This document shows positions 9,567 through 18,336 of a stretch of 64,000 nt of DNA, piece after piece (positions within the stretch are counted from its first letter, which is position 1; every line of letters starts with the position of its first letter). The translations under genes and the position numbers were made by a program. Under the pieces are notes generated by a model that worked only from the letters and a program-made list of their open reading frames with translations, was not told the origin of the DNA and made no database searches. Source of the stretch: JAMXLO01 sp963794185 (GTDB lineage Bacteria > Pseudomonadota > Alphaproteobacteria > Acetobacterales > Acetobacteraceae); the NCBI GenBank assembly GCA_963794185.1, contig CAWCDM010000097.1, forward strand, positions 1 through 64,000, given 5' to 3'.

Positions 9567-9770
9567 TCAGGCGATGCTGTCCGGGATCAGCCGGCTCTCC
9601 AGCCACGCGATCTCGTCCTTCAGCATCAGCTTGCGCTTCTTGAGCCGCTGAAGGTGCAACTGGTCCGCCGCGCCCTGCTCCGCCAGACGCGCGATCACCG
9701 TATCGAGGTCCCGGTGTTCGCTGCGGAGTTCGTGCAGCTTGCGCAGCAGCGAGTCCCGGTCGGTCAGCAT
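9567..9770 (-). CDS. DUF465 (YdcH-like) small coiled-coil protein
   Basis: A 67-residue highly charged helical protein beginning MLTDRDSLLRKLHELRSEH and containing LQRLKKRKLMLKDEIAWLES, the DUF465 signature. An upstream in-frame start at 9830 exists, but the family begins at the ATG used here. It ends one base before purE on the same strand. The family's function is not established. A second DUF465-type gene lies divergently 140 bp away. Confidence 0.8.
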   Translation of the reverse strand: MLTDRDSLLRKLHELRSEHRDLDTVIARLAEQGAADQLHLQRLKKRKLMLKDEIAWLESRLIPDSIA

Positions 9771-9910
9771 GGACGACCAATAGCACAGCGAGGTGGCTGC
9801 AACCCAGACCCTGGCCGGCGGATTCGCCATGGCACTCGGTGTGTCAATTGGGTTACCATGACGATCTCTGGGGCGACCCCTGGGTGACCCTGTCTAACGT
9901 TGAGCGGAGT

Positions 9911-10090
9911 ATGTCCATGACCCTGCAGGCCCATCTCGATGCCCTGAAGGAACGCCATGCCGCGCTCGAATTGCGCATAGCCGACGAAGACCAGCGACCT
10001 CGGCCGGACGCCGAAACCCTTACGCGCCTGAAGATCGAGAAGCTGCACGTGAAGGAGGAGATGGAGCGCCTGCGCAACCAGACAGAGTGA
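9911..10090 (+). CDS. second DUF465 (YdcH-like) small protein
   Basis: The ATG at 9911 follows GAGCGGAG and gives 59 residues, MSMTLQAHLDALKERHAALE followed by a charged segment ending LKIEKLHVKEEMERLRNQ. It has the same fold class and length as the neighbouring DUF465 gene on the other strand, and the two diverge from a shared 140-bp region. Function unknown. Confidence 0.75.
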   Translation: MSMTLQAHLDALKERHAALELRIADEDQRPRPDAETLTRLKIEKLHVKEEMERLRNQTE

Positions 10091-10110
10091 ACTGAAGGAC
10101 CTTCCGGACT

Positions 10111-10689
10111 TTACACGACCTCGTCGGCCTCGGGCACGGGTGGCAACGGCACGACACGCCCCTCGCGCTCCAGGCGCTCGTTCGCTTGAGCGACGGCGGC
10201 GTTCAGATCGGTCTGGCTGCACAGCCCCAGGATCACCGGGTCGCGCGGCTTGATATTGGCGCTGTTCCAATGCGTGCGCTCGCGCACCTTCTGGATCGTT
10301 TCCTTGGTCGTGCTGAGCAGCTTGGACACCTGCGTCTCGCTTAGCTGCGGGAAGTTCCGCAGCAGGAAGGCGATGGCGTCCGGACGGTCGTTCCGCTTTG
10401 CCACCGGCGTGTAGCGCGAACCCCGCAGGCGCTTCGGCACCGGCAGCGCGGTCGGCGCGAGCCGAAGCCTGATCGACGGATCGGCCTCCGCGCGGCGGAT
10501 CTCATCGGCGGTGACCTGGCTGTTCGCAACCGGATCGTAGCCGACGATGCCCTGCGCCACCTCGCCGTCCGCGATCGCCTGGACCTCCAGCGGGTGCATG
10601 CCGCAGAAATCGGCGATCTGGGTGAAGGTGAGCGCGGTCTTGTCGATCAGCCACACGGCGGTGGCCTTGGGCATCAGCGGCAGTGTCAT
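10111..10689 (-). CDS. trcR: DUF1013 / TrcR-type cell-cycle transcriptional regulator
   Basis: A 192-residue protein starting MTLPLMPKATAVWLIDKTAL and carrying two helix-turn-helix-like segments: LTFTQIADFCGMHPLEVQAI near the N-terminus and LSETQVSKLLSTTKETIQKV in the middle. This is the DUF1013 family, largely confined to Alphaproteobacteria and named TrcR in Caulobacter, where it is linked to cell-cycle transcription. The start at 10689 is chosen because the upstream extension (to 10767) is not family-like. It is divergent from a DUF1192 gene. Confidence 0.85.
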   Translation of the reverse strand: MTLPLMPKATAVWLIDKTALTFTQIADFCGMHPLEVQAIADGEVAQGIVGYDPVANSQVTADEIRRAEADPSIRLRLAPTALPVPKRLRGSRYTPVAKRNDRPDAIAFLLRNFPQLSETQVSKLLSTTKETIQKVRERTHWNSANIKPRDPVILGLCSQTDLNAAVAQANERLEREGRVVPLPPVPEADEVV

Positions 10690-10835
10690 GGCATGGTCAT
10701 CCTTGGGCCGCTGCTCGCGCGACGCGGTTGAGCGCGCCGCGGCGCGGCCGGACGCGGGATATGCCAATCGTCCCGGGGTGGGTCAAGGGTGCTGCTGGGA
10801 TTATGATGCAATTGCATCTGGATGGGAGACGAAAC

Positions 10836-11027
10836 ATGCTGGAAGACGATGAAGGGCCGGTGCGCAAGCGGACCCGGTTCGAGAAGCCGGTGCTGGACAG
10901 CTTCGGAATCGCGGAGTTGCGCGACTACATCGCCGAACTGCAGGAGGAGATCTCCCGGGTGGAGGCGGACATCGAACGCAAGCAGGGCCACCGCAGCGCG
11001 GCGGATGCATTCTTCCGGCGTTCCTAG
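10836..11027 (+). CDS. DUF1192 family small protein
   Basis: A 63-residue acidic protein starting MLEDDEGPVRKRTRFEKPVL with a conserved central helix, LRDYIAELQEEISRVEADIE, the DUF1192 pattern seen in Alphaproteobacteria. ATG 10836 follows GGGAGACGAA. It is divergent from trcR; the shared 146-bp region should hold both promoters. Function unknown. Confidence 0.8.
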   Translation: MLEDDEGPVRKRTRFEKPVLDSFGIAELRDYIAELQEEISRVEADIERKQGHRSAADAFFRRS

Positions 11028-11139
11028 CCGTCGAACAGCGCAAGGTCGATCGCCCTGATTGGGCGCGCAGCCGCTTCAGCCAGTGCCTCAGATCGCCGGG
11101 CTGCTGGCCGGATGGAGCGTGCGCGAAAAGGGGGGCGCG

Positions 11140-11164
11140 AAAAAGGGGCCGGCGAACCGGCCCC
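11140..11164 (-). terminator. Rho-independent terminator after hsp20
   Basis: Read on the minus strand, GGGGCCGG-TTCG-CCGGCCCC is a perfect 8-bp stem with a stable tetraloop followed by TTTTT. It lies 24 bases beyond the hsp20 stop, as expected for an intrinsic terminator. Confidence 0.9.
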
Positions 11165-11187
11165 CTCATCAGTTGCCATCCGTTGCG

Positions 11188-11658
11188 TCAGGCGGCCTTG
11201 ACGGCATCCTGCGCGTCGTTGGCGATCGCCGTCGGCGCACCGGAGCCGATCGTGATCCGGCGCGGCTTCAGCGCCTCGGGGACCACCCGCTTCAGGCCGA
11301 TATGCAGCAAGCCGTTCTGCAGGTCTGCACCATCGACCACGATGTGGTCGGCGAGCACGAACCGGCGCTCGAAGGCACGCCCGGCGATGCCGCGATACAG
11401 CAACTCACCTTTCTGGCCGTCATTGGCAACCTTGCCGGAAACCACCAGCGTGTTGTCCTTGACGACCATATCCAGTTCGTCAGGTCGGAACCCCGCCACG
11501 GCCATCGTCAGGCGGTAGGTGTCCTCGCCGGTCTTCTCGATGTTGTAGGGCGGATAGCTTGGCGCCTCGGCGGAGGAAGCGGCTGTGTCCATTAGGCGGG
11601 CCAGGCGATCGAAGCCAATGGCGGTACGGAACAGTGGAGCGAAGTCGTACGTTGTCAT
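11188..11658 (-). CDS. Hsp20/alpha-crystallin family small heat-shock protein
   Basis: A 156-residue chaperone beginning MTTYDFAPLFRTAIGFDRLA, the usual start of the alphaproteobacterial HspA/IbpA class. The alpha-crystallin domain spans about residues 35-130 and includes YPPYNIEKTGEDTYRLTMAVAG and the beta-strand A-x-x-x-n-G-L motif (ADLQNGLLHIGL). The ATG at 11658 follows AGGAGG. The leader can fold into a ROSE-like hairpin masking that site, and an intrinsic terminator follows, so it is probably a single-gene heat-induced transcript. Confidence 0.93.
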   Translation of the reverse strand: MTTYDFAPLFRTAIGFDRLARLMDTAASSAEAPSYPPYNIEKTGEDTYRLTMAVAGFRPDELDMVVKDNTLVVSGKVANDGQKGELLYRGIAGRAFERRFVLADHIVVDGADLQNGLLHIGLKRVVPEALKPRRITIGSGAPTAIANDAQDAVKAA

Positions 11659-11667
11659 GGTCAAAAA

Positions 11668-11687
11668 ACCTCCTGCTTGAGCAAGGT
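11668..11687 (-). promoter_or_regulatory. ROSE-like RNA thermometer hairpin masking the hsp20 Shine-Dalgarno
   Basis: On the transcript the segment reads ACCUUGCUCAAGCAGGAGGU, about nine bases before the AUG. ACCU pairs with AGGU and UUGCU with AGCAGGA, giving the U-(U/C)-GCU : AGGA pairing with a bulged G that is characteristic of ROSE elements upstream of alphaproteobacterial small heat-shock genes. The longer leader, to about 11770, contains further GC-rich stems. Confidence 0.7.
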
Positions 11688-11981
11688 CATATGTTCGGAC
11701 CGCCCATCTGGGCCGGCCCCACGAAGTCCTCCGAAACCCCAAAATGGGCGCTCCGGACACAACAAAGATTGGCAGGCGGCGCCCCAGGTTCAAGGGCGTT
11801 GTGCGGCAGGAAACCTGATGAAAGCCGCCAATCGCGGTAGAGCTCAAGCGGGCTGGGTTAGCGTTTTTGGAAGGCGGCTGCCCGGCGGGCGCGAGGTGAA
11901 TGCTGGGCCCGCAGGCTATGAAGAGTAGGTGATGCTCCGCTCACCCGGCGATGACCGCGCCGACGCCGATGACGCCACGTT

Positions 11982-12688
11982 TCAAATCGTGATGCCGTTC
12001 CGTTCCGGCATGCGCCAATGGAAGCCTGCAGCCGCAACCACGGCCACGAACGGCAAGAACGCGATCAACGTCCCGTCCGAGACGAGCAGGCCACCGACGA
12101 CGGCGCCGGCGCAGTAGATCAGAAACATCCAAAGCTGACGTTTCGTCGCGAAGGGCAGCCGGTGCGGTCGTCGCAGCAGAGCTGCCGTTACCGCGATCGC
12201 GATGGCGGTCAGCGTGCTGGTGAAAACGACGGTCGTGATCCCCGGCCGGTCGACCAGTCGTGCCGCGAAGCTTTGGATTCCCATCGCCGATGAGGCCAAC
12301 ACGATGAGGCCGTAGAGCCAGGCACCGGCCATCGGGTGGACGGCAGACTGCCAGGTCACGGCGAACACGGCGAGAAGACAGGCTTCGACTGCAAGGAGCC
12401 ACCGAACCGCATACGGCGCCAAACGGCCATCGAACCAGCGGTCGACGCCTGCCGCTGCCGCGCATGCGCCGGCCAGAAATCCGGCAAATGCAATGAAGGG
12501 CCGCGAGGCAGCGGTCCACTGTCCCTGCCCCAGCGCAAGGCCGAGCAGTGCGGTGTTGCCTGTCATAGCCGATGGAAACACCTGCCGGAGATTTAAGAAG
12601 CCGAGCGCATCCATGCTGCCGGATGCGAAGCCAAGCAGCGCCAAGCCGAGATCCCCGGTGTCAAGATGTTCCTCAGCGGGTTCGGCAT
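11982..12688 (-). CDS. DUF1275 (YoaK-like) membrane protein, probable one-base deletion near the 5' end
   Basis: Six hydrophobic segments and the DUF1275 N-terminal pattern LLGFASGSMDALGFLNLRQV and MTGNTALLGLALGQG. The uninterrupted frame only starts at a TTG (12644, 220 aa). In the adjacent frame an ATG at 12688 gives MPNPLRNILTPGISA, the kind of leader these proteins have. One missing base near 12645 would join them into 235 residues, the usual length. Family function is unknown; an inner-membrane transporter-like role is assumed. It lies 53 bp downstream of rpmE on the same strand and could be read through from it. The extension is inference; the body of the protein is secure. Confidence 0.75.
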
Positions 12689-12741
12689 TCTTCAGTCCCG
12701 CCGAGCCTTGGCGACACCCCTGAGCTCCAGTTCTCCGCCGC

Positions 12742-12966
12742 CTACTTCTTCAGCCCGAGCCCGGCGAACTTCTTGTTGAACTTCGCGACCTGGCCGCCGC
12801 TGTCGATGATCCGGTGCTGCCCGGTCCAGGCCGGGTGCGACTTCGGATCGATGTCCAGCCGGAGCGAGTCGCCCTGCTTGCCGTAGCAGGACCTCGTCTT
12901 GAACTGCGTGCCGTCGGTCATGACGACCGTAATCTCGTGATATGTGGGGTGGATGCCCGGTTTCAT
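12742..12966 (-). CDS. rpmE: 50S ribosomal protein L31
   Basis: A 74-residue L31 with the canonical start MKPGIHPTYHEITVVMTDGT, the central SCYGKQGDSLRLDIDPKSHP and the end GQVAKFNKKFAGLG. It lacks the CxxC zinc-binding cysteines of the zinc-dependent form and has the alphaproteobacterial version of the sequence. Start and length match the family exactly. Confidence 0.96.
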   Translation of the reverse strand: MKPGIHPTYHEITVVMTDGTQFKTRSCYGKQGDSLRLDIDPKSHPAWTGQHRIIDSGGQVAKFNKKFAGLGLKK

Positions 12967-13333
12967 GGCGTTGCTCCTGCTGGCGCCGGCATATAGCGCC
13001 GGCGCCGGGCGATGGCCAGAGGGGTCAGAGGCTGGTATTGCCCTATGCTGCCAGGCTTCAAGAGCGCGGTCTGTGGGATCCGAGGTCGGAACTCTGGCGC
13101 CAACGACTGCGCCTCCGGGCCCGTCCGCCCCAATGACTCGCCGGCGTGATCACGACCCAGACGACCTGTGCCGGTTGACAACAGGACGCGGCGGATATCG
13201 GCTCAACCCGCAAGAGGAGGCGCGACCAAGCCAGAAGTAGCTGACCGCCCCTGGATCACAGGATCGATCCTCCGGAAACCAGATCCCCATCATCGCCGCG
13301 GCGTGCCAGGCGGCACGACACTGAGAGTGTATC
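12967..13333. other. divergent intergenic region between rpmE and the hybrid kinase
   Basis: About 370 bases without a supported gene. Both neighbouring genes start outward from here, so promoters for both are expected, but I cannot assign convincing -35/-10 elements. Confidence 0.5.
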
Positions 13334-15162
13334 TTGGACAACGTAGAAAAGGCCGATCACCTGGCTTTACTGCGGCAGCAGACCGCCCTGGCGCGGTTTG
13401 GGGAACTCGCTCTGAAGTCCGACGACCTGGACGAAATCCTGACCGAGGCCTGCCGATTGGTTGGCGAGGCATTGGGCACGGACCTCGCCAAGGTCGTGGA
13501 ACTCCAGGCGGACGGCCAGACCCTGCTGGTGCGCGCAGGCGTTGGCTGGAAACCCGGCGTCGTCGGCGTGACGACCATCACGGCTGAAGACGACACCTCT
13601 GAGGGCGATGCCCTCAGGACCGGGGAGCCGATGATCTCTCCCGACATCGCGACGGAGACGCGGTTCAGGTATCCGCCGTTCCTGATCGAGAACGGCGTCA
13701 GGGCGGTCGCCAACGTCGTCATCATCGGTGGCAAGGACAAGCCCGCCGTTCGGCATCCTGCAGGTCGACAGCCGCGAGCCCCGCCAGTTCACCGAGAGCG
13801 ACACCGCCTTCCTGCGCGGCTATGCCAACCTGCTCGCGGCGGCGGTGGACCGCCTGCGCGTCATCGACGAGGCGCGCGGGGAGGCGGAGCGCATTCGTCT
13901 CGCGCTGGAGGCGCGTGTGGCGGAGCGCACGCGCGAGCTGGTCGCGGCGAACGCCAGTTGCGCGCCGAGGCGGAGGAGCGCGAGCGGGTCGAGGAGACGT
14001 TGCGCCAGTCGCTCAAGATGGAAGCGGTCGGCCAGCTGACCGGCGGCCTGGCGCACGACTTCAACAACCTGCTGGCCGGCATCTCCGGCAGCCTGGAGCT
14101 GATGCGCATCCGCATCGCACAGGGGCGCACGGCGGAGATCGGGCGCTACATCGAGGCTGCGATGGCCTCGGTCGAGCGTGCGGCGGCGCTGACCCATCGC
14201 CTGCTCGCCTTCTCACGCCGCCAAACGCTCGACCCCAAGCCGACCGACGTGAACCGGCTCGTCGGCGGCATGGAGGATCTGTTCCGCCGCACGGTAGGGC
14301 CGGGCATCCAGGTCGAGATCAAGCTGGCGAGCGAGCTGTGGCCGGCCCTCTGCGACCCGAACCAGCTTGAGAACGCGCTGCTCAATCTGGTCATCAACGC
14401 GCGCGACGCCATGCCTGACGGCGGACATCTGCTGATCGAGCACCGCGAACATCGTGTTTCCCAATGGGCGCGGGGCGCTCAGGGACGTGCCGTCTGAGAA
14501 GGTGCCCGCCGGCGAATACGTGGGACCTGTTCGTCACCGACACCGGCGCGGGCATGACCCCGGACGTCATCGCGCGCGCGTTCGATCCCTTCTACACGAC
14601 CAAGCCGACCGGCCAGGGCACCGGCCTCGGCCTGTCCATGATCTACGGGTTCGTCCAGCAATCGGGCGGACACGTGCTCCTGCGCAGCGAGCATGGCCAG
14701 GGCACGACGGTGACGATCTACCTGCCCCGGCATATCGGGGTGACGGACTGCGAACTGGAAGTTCACGCGGCGGCCAATCCGCTGGCCGCGCCAGCCAGTG
14801 CCGTCGTGCTGGTGGTCGAGGACGAGCTGGCCGTGCGAATGGTCATCGGCGATGTGCTCGCAGACTGCGGCTACACGGTGCTGGAAGCGGATAACGGCCA
14901 GGCCGCTCTGCACATTGTCGAATCCGGCGTCCGCATCGATCTTCTGCTCACCGATGTCGGCCTGCCGGGAGGCATGAACGGTCGGCAGCTCGCTGACGCG
15001 GCGCGCCAGCGGCGCCCCGACCTCAAGGTGCTGTTCCTGACGGGTTATGCCGAGAACGCGGCGGTCGGCAACGGCCGGATGGAGCAGGGTATGGGAGTCA
15101 TGACAAAACCCTTCGCGCTGGAAGCGCTTGCGGCCAGGGTCAAGGGAATGATTGGCGACTGA
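13334..15162 (+). CDS. GAF-domain hybrid histidine kinase/response regulator, four indels
   Basis: Domains in order: an N-terminal GAF sensor (residues about 20-165, FGELALKSDDLDEILTEACR to the PFGILQVDS strand), a coiled-coil linker, a HisKA domain with phospho-acceptor His241 in GGLAHDFNNLL, an HATPase domain (NLVINARDAMPDGG, DTGAGM, GTGLGLSMIYGF) and a C-terminal receiver with Asp540 in LLLTDVGLPGG and the conserved TKPFAL lysine. The frame is broken near 13743 (+1), 13955 (-1), 14441 (+1) and 14523 (+1). Correction gives 608 residues exactly. No transmembrane segment is visible, so it is a cytosolic sensor. The start is a TTG at 13334; a nearby partner regulator is not seen. Ligand unknown. 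Confidence 0.85.
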
Positions 15163-15226
15163 CGTGCCACACGCAGTCAGGGTTCGCCGCCAAATAACTG
15201 CGTCAATTGCGACCGGCCTTCCGTTC

Positions 15227-15268
15227 TTGTCGTCATCCCCGCTTTCGCGAAAGCGGGGATGACGACAA
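15227..15268. repeat. 42-bp perfect palindrome between convergent genes
   Basis: Twenty-one-base arms with no loop, centred on CTTTCGCGAAAG, with flanks GTCATCCCCG and CGGGGATGAC. It sits between the stop of the hybrid kinase (+) and the stop of the Old Yellow Enzyme gene (-), so it could act as a bidirectional terminator, although no T-run follows. The core CATCCCCGC/GCGGGGATG is a repeat type widely dispersed in alphaproteobacterial genomes. Confidence 0.9.
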
Positions 15269-15315
15269 CAGGTGCCGTTCCGCGACACCTGATTCGATTA
15301 ATTCGGGGCAAGTCC

Positions 15316-16392
15316 TTACGCGAGCGTGGCGCGCCAGTAGGGCGGCGGCAGTTCGGGCGTGACGCCCAGCGCCTTCGCGGCACGCAACGGCCACGCGGGA
15401 TCGGCCAGCAGCACACGCGCCGCGAAGACCAGATCGGCACGCTCGTTCGCCACGATCTCGGCGGCGTGCGTCGGCTCGGTGATCAGCCCGACCGCGCCTG
15501 TGGCGATGCCGGCGCGATGCTTCACGGCCTCGGCGAACGGCACCTGATAGCCGGGATGCGTCGGGATCCGCACGTCGGGCGAGATGCCGCCGGACGAACA
15601 GTCGATCAGGTCGACGTCGCCGCGCGCGGCCAGAATGCGGCACAGCGCCACGGTATCGTCGATGGCGAGCCCGCCCGGCAGGTAATCGACGCAGGACAGC
15701 CGCACGAACAGCGGCAGGTCGACGGGCCACTCGGTGCGCACCGCATCAATGGCCTCCAACAGGAAGCGGCTGCGCCCGTCAAGGTCGCCGCCATACGCGT
15801 CGTTGCGGTGGTTGGAAATCGGCGAGAGGAACGAGTGCAGCAGGTAGCCGTGCGCGGCGTGGATTTCGGCCACCTTGAATCCGGCTTCCCGCGCCATCCG
15901 GGCGGTGGCCGCGAACTGCCCGGCGATCTCCGCGATCTCGCCCGTCGTCAGCGCATGCGGGTCGGTGGCGCCGGGGTGGAACGCGATCGGGCTTGGCGCG
16001 ACCGGCACCCAGCCGCCGTCGTGCGGCGCGATCGGCTTGCTGCCCTCCCACGTGCGCGTCGTGCTGGCCTTGCGGCCGGCATGCGCGATCTGGATGCCCG
16101 GCACCGCGCCGCCCCGCGTGATGATCGCGGCGAGGCGGGTCAGCAGCGCCTGGTGCTGCGCGTTCCAAAGGCCGAGGCAGTGGTGCGTGATGCGGCCGAT
16201 TGCGGAGACGTGGGTTGCCTCGGTGAACACGATGCCGGCGCCGCCCATCGCCCGCGCGCCCAGATGCTGCACGTGCCAGTCGTCGCCCAGCCCGTCCTTG
16301 GCGCTGTACTGGCACATCGGCGCCACCACGATGCGGTTGCGCGCGGTGACCGAGCGGAAGCTGATCGGCTGGAACAGCAGCGGCGTTGGCAT
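15316..16392 (-). CDS. NADH:flavin oxidoreductase, Old Yellow Enzyme (YqjM class)
   Basis: A 358-residue FMN-dependent TIM-barrel ene-reductase. The YqjM-class cysteine that tunes the flavin is Cys27 in APMCQYSA. The substrate-binding HAGRK motif, the catalytic HGYLLHSFLSPISNHRNDAY segment and the phosphate-binding ADLVFAARVLLADP region are present. Such enzymes reduce activated C=C bonds of enones, or act in xenobiotic and monoterpene catabolism. It is followed 66 bp downstream on the same strand order by the VOC gene's product end, so the VOC protein and this enzyme are probably co-transcribed from a promoter near 16950-17080. Confidence 0.92.
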   Translation of the reverse strand: MPTPLLFQPISFRSVTARNRIVVAPMCQYSAKDGLGDDWHVQHLGARAMGGAGIVFTEATHVSAIGRITHHCLGLWNAQHQALLTRLAAIITRGGAVPGIQIAHAGRKASTTRTWEGSKPIAPHDGGWVPVAPSPIAFHPGATDPHALTTGEIAEIAGQFAATARMAREAGFKVAEIHAAHGYLLHSFLSPISNHRNDAYGGDLDGRSRFLLEAIDAVRTEWPVDLPLFVRLSCVDYLPGGLAIDDTVALCRILAARGDVDLIDCSSGGISPDVRIPTHPGYQVPFAEAVKHRAGIATGAVGLITEPTHAAEIVANERADLVFAARVLLADPAWPLRAAKALGVTPELPPPYWRATLA

Positions 16393-16458
16393 GCGGGCGA
16401 GGTCCTGCGGTTGCGTTGCGGTGCAGTATCGCAGCGCACGGCCGGCGCCGCCATTGCG

Positions 16459-16941
16459 TCAGGCCGGTTCGGACGCCATGCCCTTTTCGGCGAGTTCGCG
16501 CCGCGCCTTGTCGGTCTTCCGCAGTGCCGTTTCCTGCGCAAGGCCCATGCCGCGCAGCACGTGCGGCGCCTTGGTGAACTGGATGTCGCCGTAAGCCAAG
16601 ACCTCGACCCGGTTCCCCCACGGATCGAGGAAATCGAGGAACGGACCGTCGAGCAGTTCGCCACCCGTGGCCTCGACGAGAGCGGGCACCGCACTGCGGT
16701 CGTCGACAACCAGGCCGAAATGCCGCGGACTGTCCCGATGTTCCGTGCTGACCTGCGTCAGGTTGATGAACTGGTCGCCCATGTCGATGAATGCATTGTT
16801 CTTGCCCTTGCCGCGCAGGGTGAACGAGAAGATGCGGCCGTAGAAGGCCAGCTCCTCGTCGATGTCGCCGACCTCGAGCGTGACGTGGTTCATGCCCACC
16901 AGCCTGGGCCTGTGCGCGGAAGTGTCGTTCGGTTGCGGCAT
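16459..16941 (-). CDS. VOC (glyoxalase/bleomycin-resistance) family protein
   Basis: A 160-residue protein. Start ATG 16941 is preceded by GAGGAGG and yields MPQPNDTSAHRPRLVGMNHV. The VOC fold is seen as MNHVTLEVGDIDEELAFYGR (first metal ligand His) followed by HFGLVVDD and FLDPWGNRVEVLAYGDIQF (second half, His and Glu ligands). Family members include dioxygenases, isomerases and resistance proteins, so the reaction cannot be fixed. It lies upstream of the Old Yellow Enzyme gene on the same strand and is divergent from the aminotransferase. Confidence 0.85.
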   Translation of the reverse strand: MPQPNDTSAHRPRLVGMNHVTLEVGDIDEELAFYGRIFSFTLRGKGKNNAFIDMGDQFINLTQVSTEHRDSPRHFGLVVDDRSAVPALVEATGGELLDGPFLDFLDPWGNRVEVLAYGDIQFTKAPHVLRGMGLAQETALRKTDKARRELAEKGMASEPA

Positions 16942-17084
16942 GTGTACTCCTCCTCGTCTGAATTGCCGCAGAGATGGTCGCTCGGCCGCCCGCACGCCAG
17001 GGGTGAGCGCTCGACCTCCCCTTGCACGCCGCATCGCCGCCATGCGAGTCTTCGCTCAGGACGCCGACCAGAAGGGAAACGACC

Positions 17085-18333
17085 ATGAGCAGCTCGGGAT
17101 TCGATATCACGTCGCGCTTTGCCGATGGGCTGCCCGATCCCGCACCGCGCTTCGGCGGATTTCCCGAAATACAATTTCATCGGCGGCCACAACGATCCCG
17201 TGGAGATCCCGATCGAGGGCCTGATCGAGGCGACCGCATCGGTGCTGCGCCGCGAGGGCTCGAAGCTTGCGATGTACAATCTGGCGCAAGGACCGCAGGG
17301 CTATGTCGGGCTGCGCGAATTTGTCGCCGACAAGCTGAAGCGCCATCGCGGCATTGCAGCAACGCGCGACGATGTGCTGATCACGACGGGCTCCGGTCAG
17401 GGCATCGATATCGTCAGCCGCCTGTTCATCAATCCGGGCGACACGGTGATCCTGGAGGAATTCTGCTACGCCGGTGCGATCAACCGCTTCAAGCGCATCG
17501 GCGCGAACATCGTCGGCGTGCCGCTGGATGAGGACGGCATGCGCATGGACGTGTTGGCCTCGACGCTGGAGGGCCTGAAGCAGAAGGGCGTCACGCCGAA
17601 ATACATTTACACCATTCCAACCATCCAGAACCCGTCCGGCAGCATCCTGCCGCTGGAGCGCCGCCAGCAGATGCTGGCGCTTGCGTTGCAGTACGGCGTG
17701 CCGATCTTCGAGGACGAATGCTACGCCGACCTGATCTGGTCCGGCGGCGCGCCACCGGCTCTGTATGCGATGGCTCCCAAGCAGGTCGTGCATATCGGCT
17801 CGTTCTCCAAGTCGCTCGCTCCGGCGCTGCGGGTCGGTTACGCGGTGGCCGAATGGCCGGTACTGTCGCGCATGATTTCGTCCAAGACCGACAGCGGCAC
17901 CGGCGCGCTCGATCAGATGATCGTCGCCGAGTATTTTTCCAAGAGCTTCGACCAGCACATCGGCACGTTGTCGGGCGTGCTGAAGGGGAAGCTCGACACG
18001 ATGGTGGAAGCGGTGGAGCGCGAGTTCGGCACCACCGCGGACATGTGGCGGCCGAAGGGCGGCATCTTCCTGTGGCTGAAACTGCCGGATGCGGTGGACG
18101 TGCGGAAGCTGGTGAAGCCGGCGGCGGACGCCGGCATCAACTTCAACCCGGGTCCGGAATGGGTGTGCAATCCCGAACCGGCGAAATCGTACATGCGGCT
18201 GTGCTTCGCGCTGCCATCGAAGGAGCAGATTCGCGAAGGCGTCGCCGCACTGGCGCAGGTCTGCTACGAACAGACGGGCATTCCGGTGCGCAGCGCGAAC
18301 GTCGAGCGGGCGGGCGCTCGCGAGTCGGCCTGA
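17085..18333 (+). CDS. PLP-dependent class I/II aminotransferase, one-base insertion near the start
   Basis: ATG 17085 after AAGGGAAACG gives MSSSGFDITSRFADGLPDPA; one extra base near 17164 shifts the frame, after which PKYNFIGGHNDPVEIPIEGL follows. Removing it gives 415 residues. Fold-type-I features: MYNLAQGPQGYVGLREFVAD, TTGSGQGIDIVSRLF, the PLP phenol-contact region IFEDECYADLIW and the Schiff-base lysine in HIGSFSKSLAPALRVGY. This is the AAT/2-aminoadipate aminotransferase (MocR-like C-domain) group. It is followed three bases later by the molybdenum hydroxylase small subunit, so they probably form one operon. Substrate not determinable. Confidence 0.87.
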
Positions 18334-18336
18334 GTT

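Noticed and set aside
15259..17088. 609-residue plus-strand open frame
   Set aside because: It is the antisense of the Old Yellow Enzyme and VOC genes; composition is shadow-like (Arg/His/Ala-rich).
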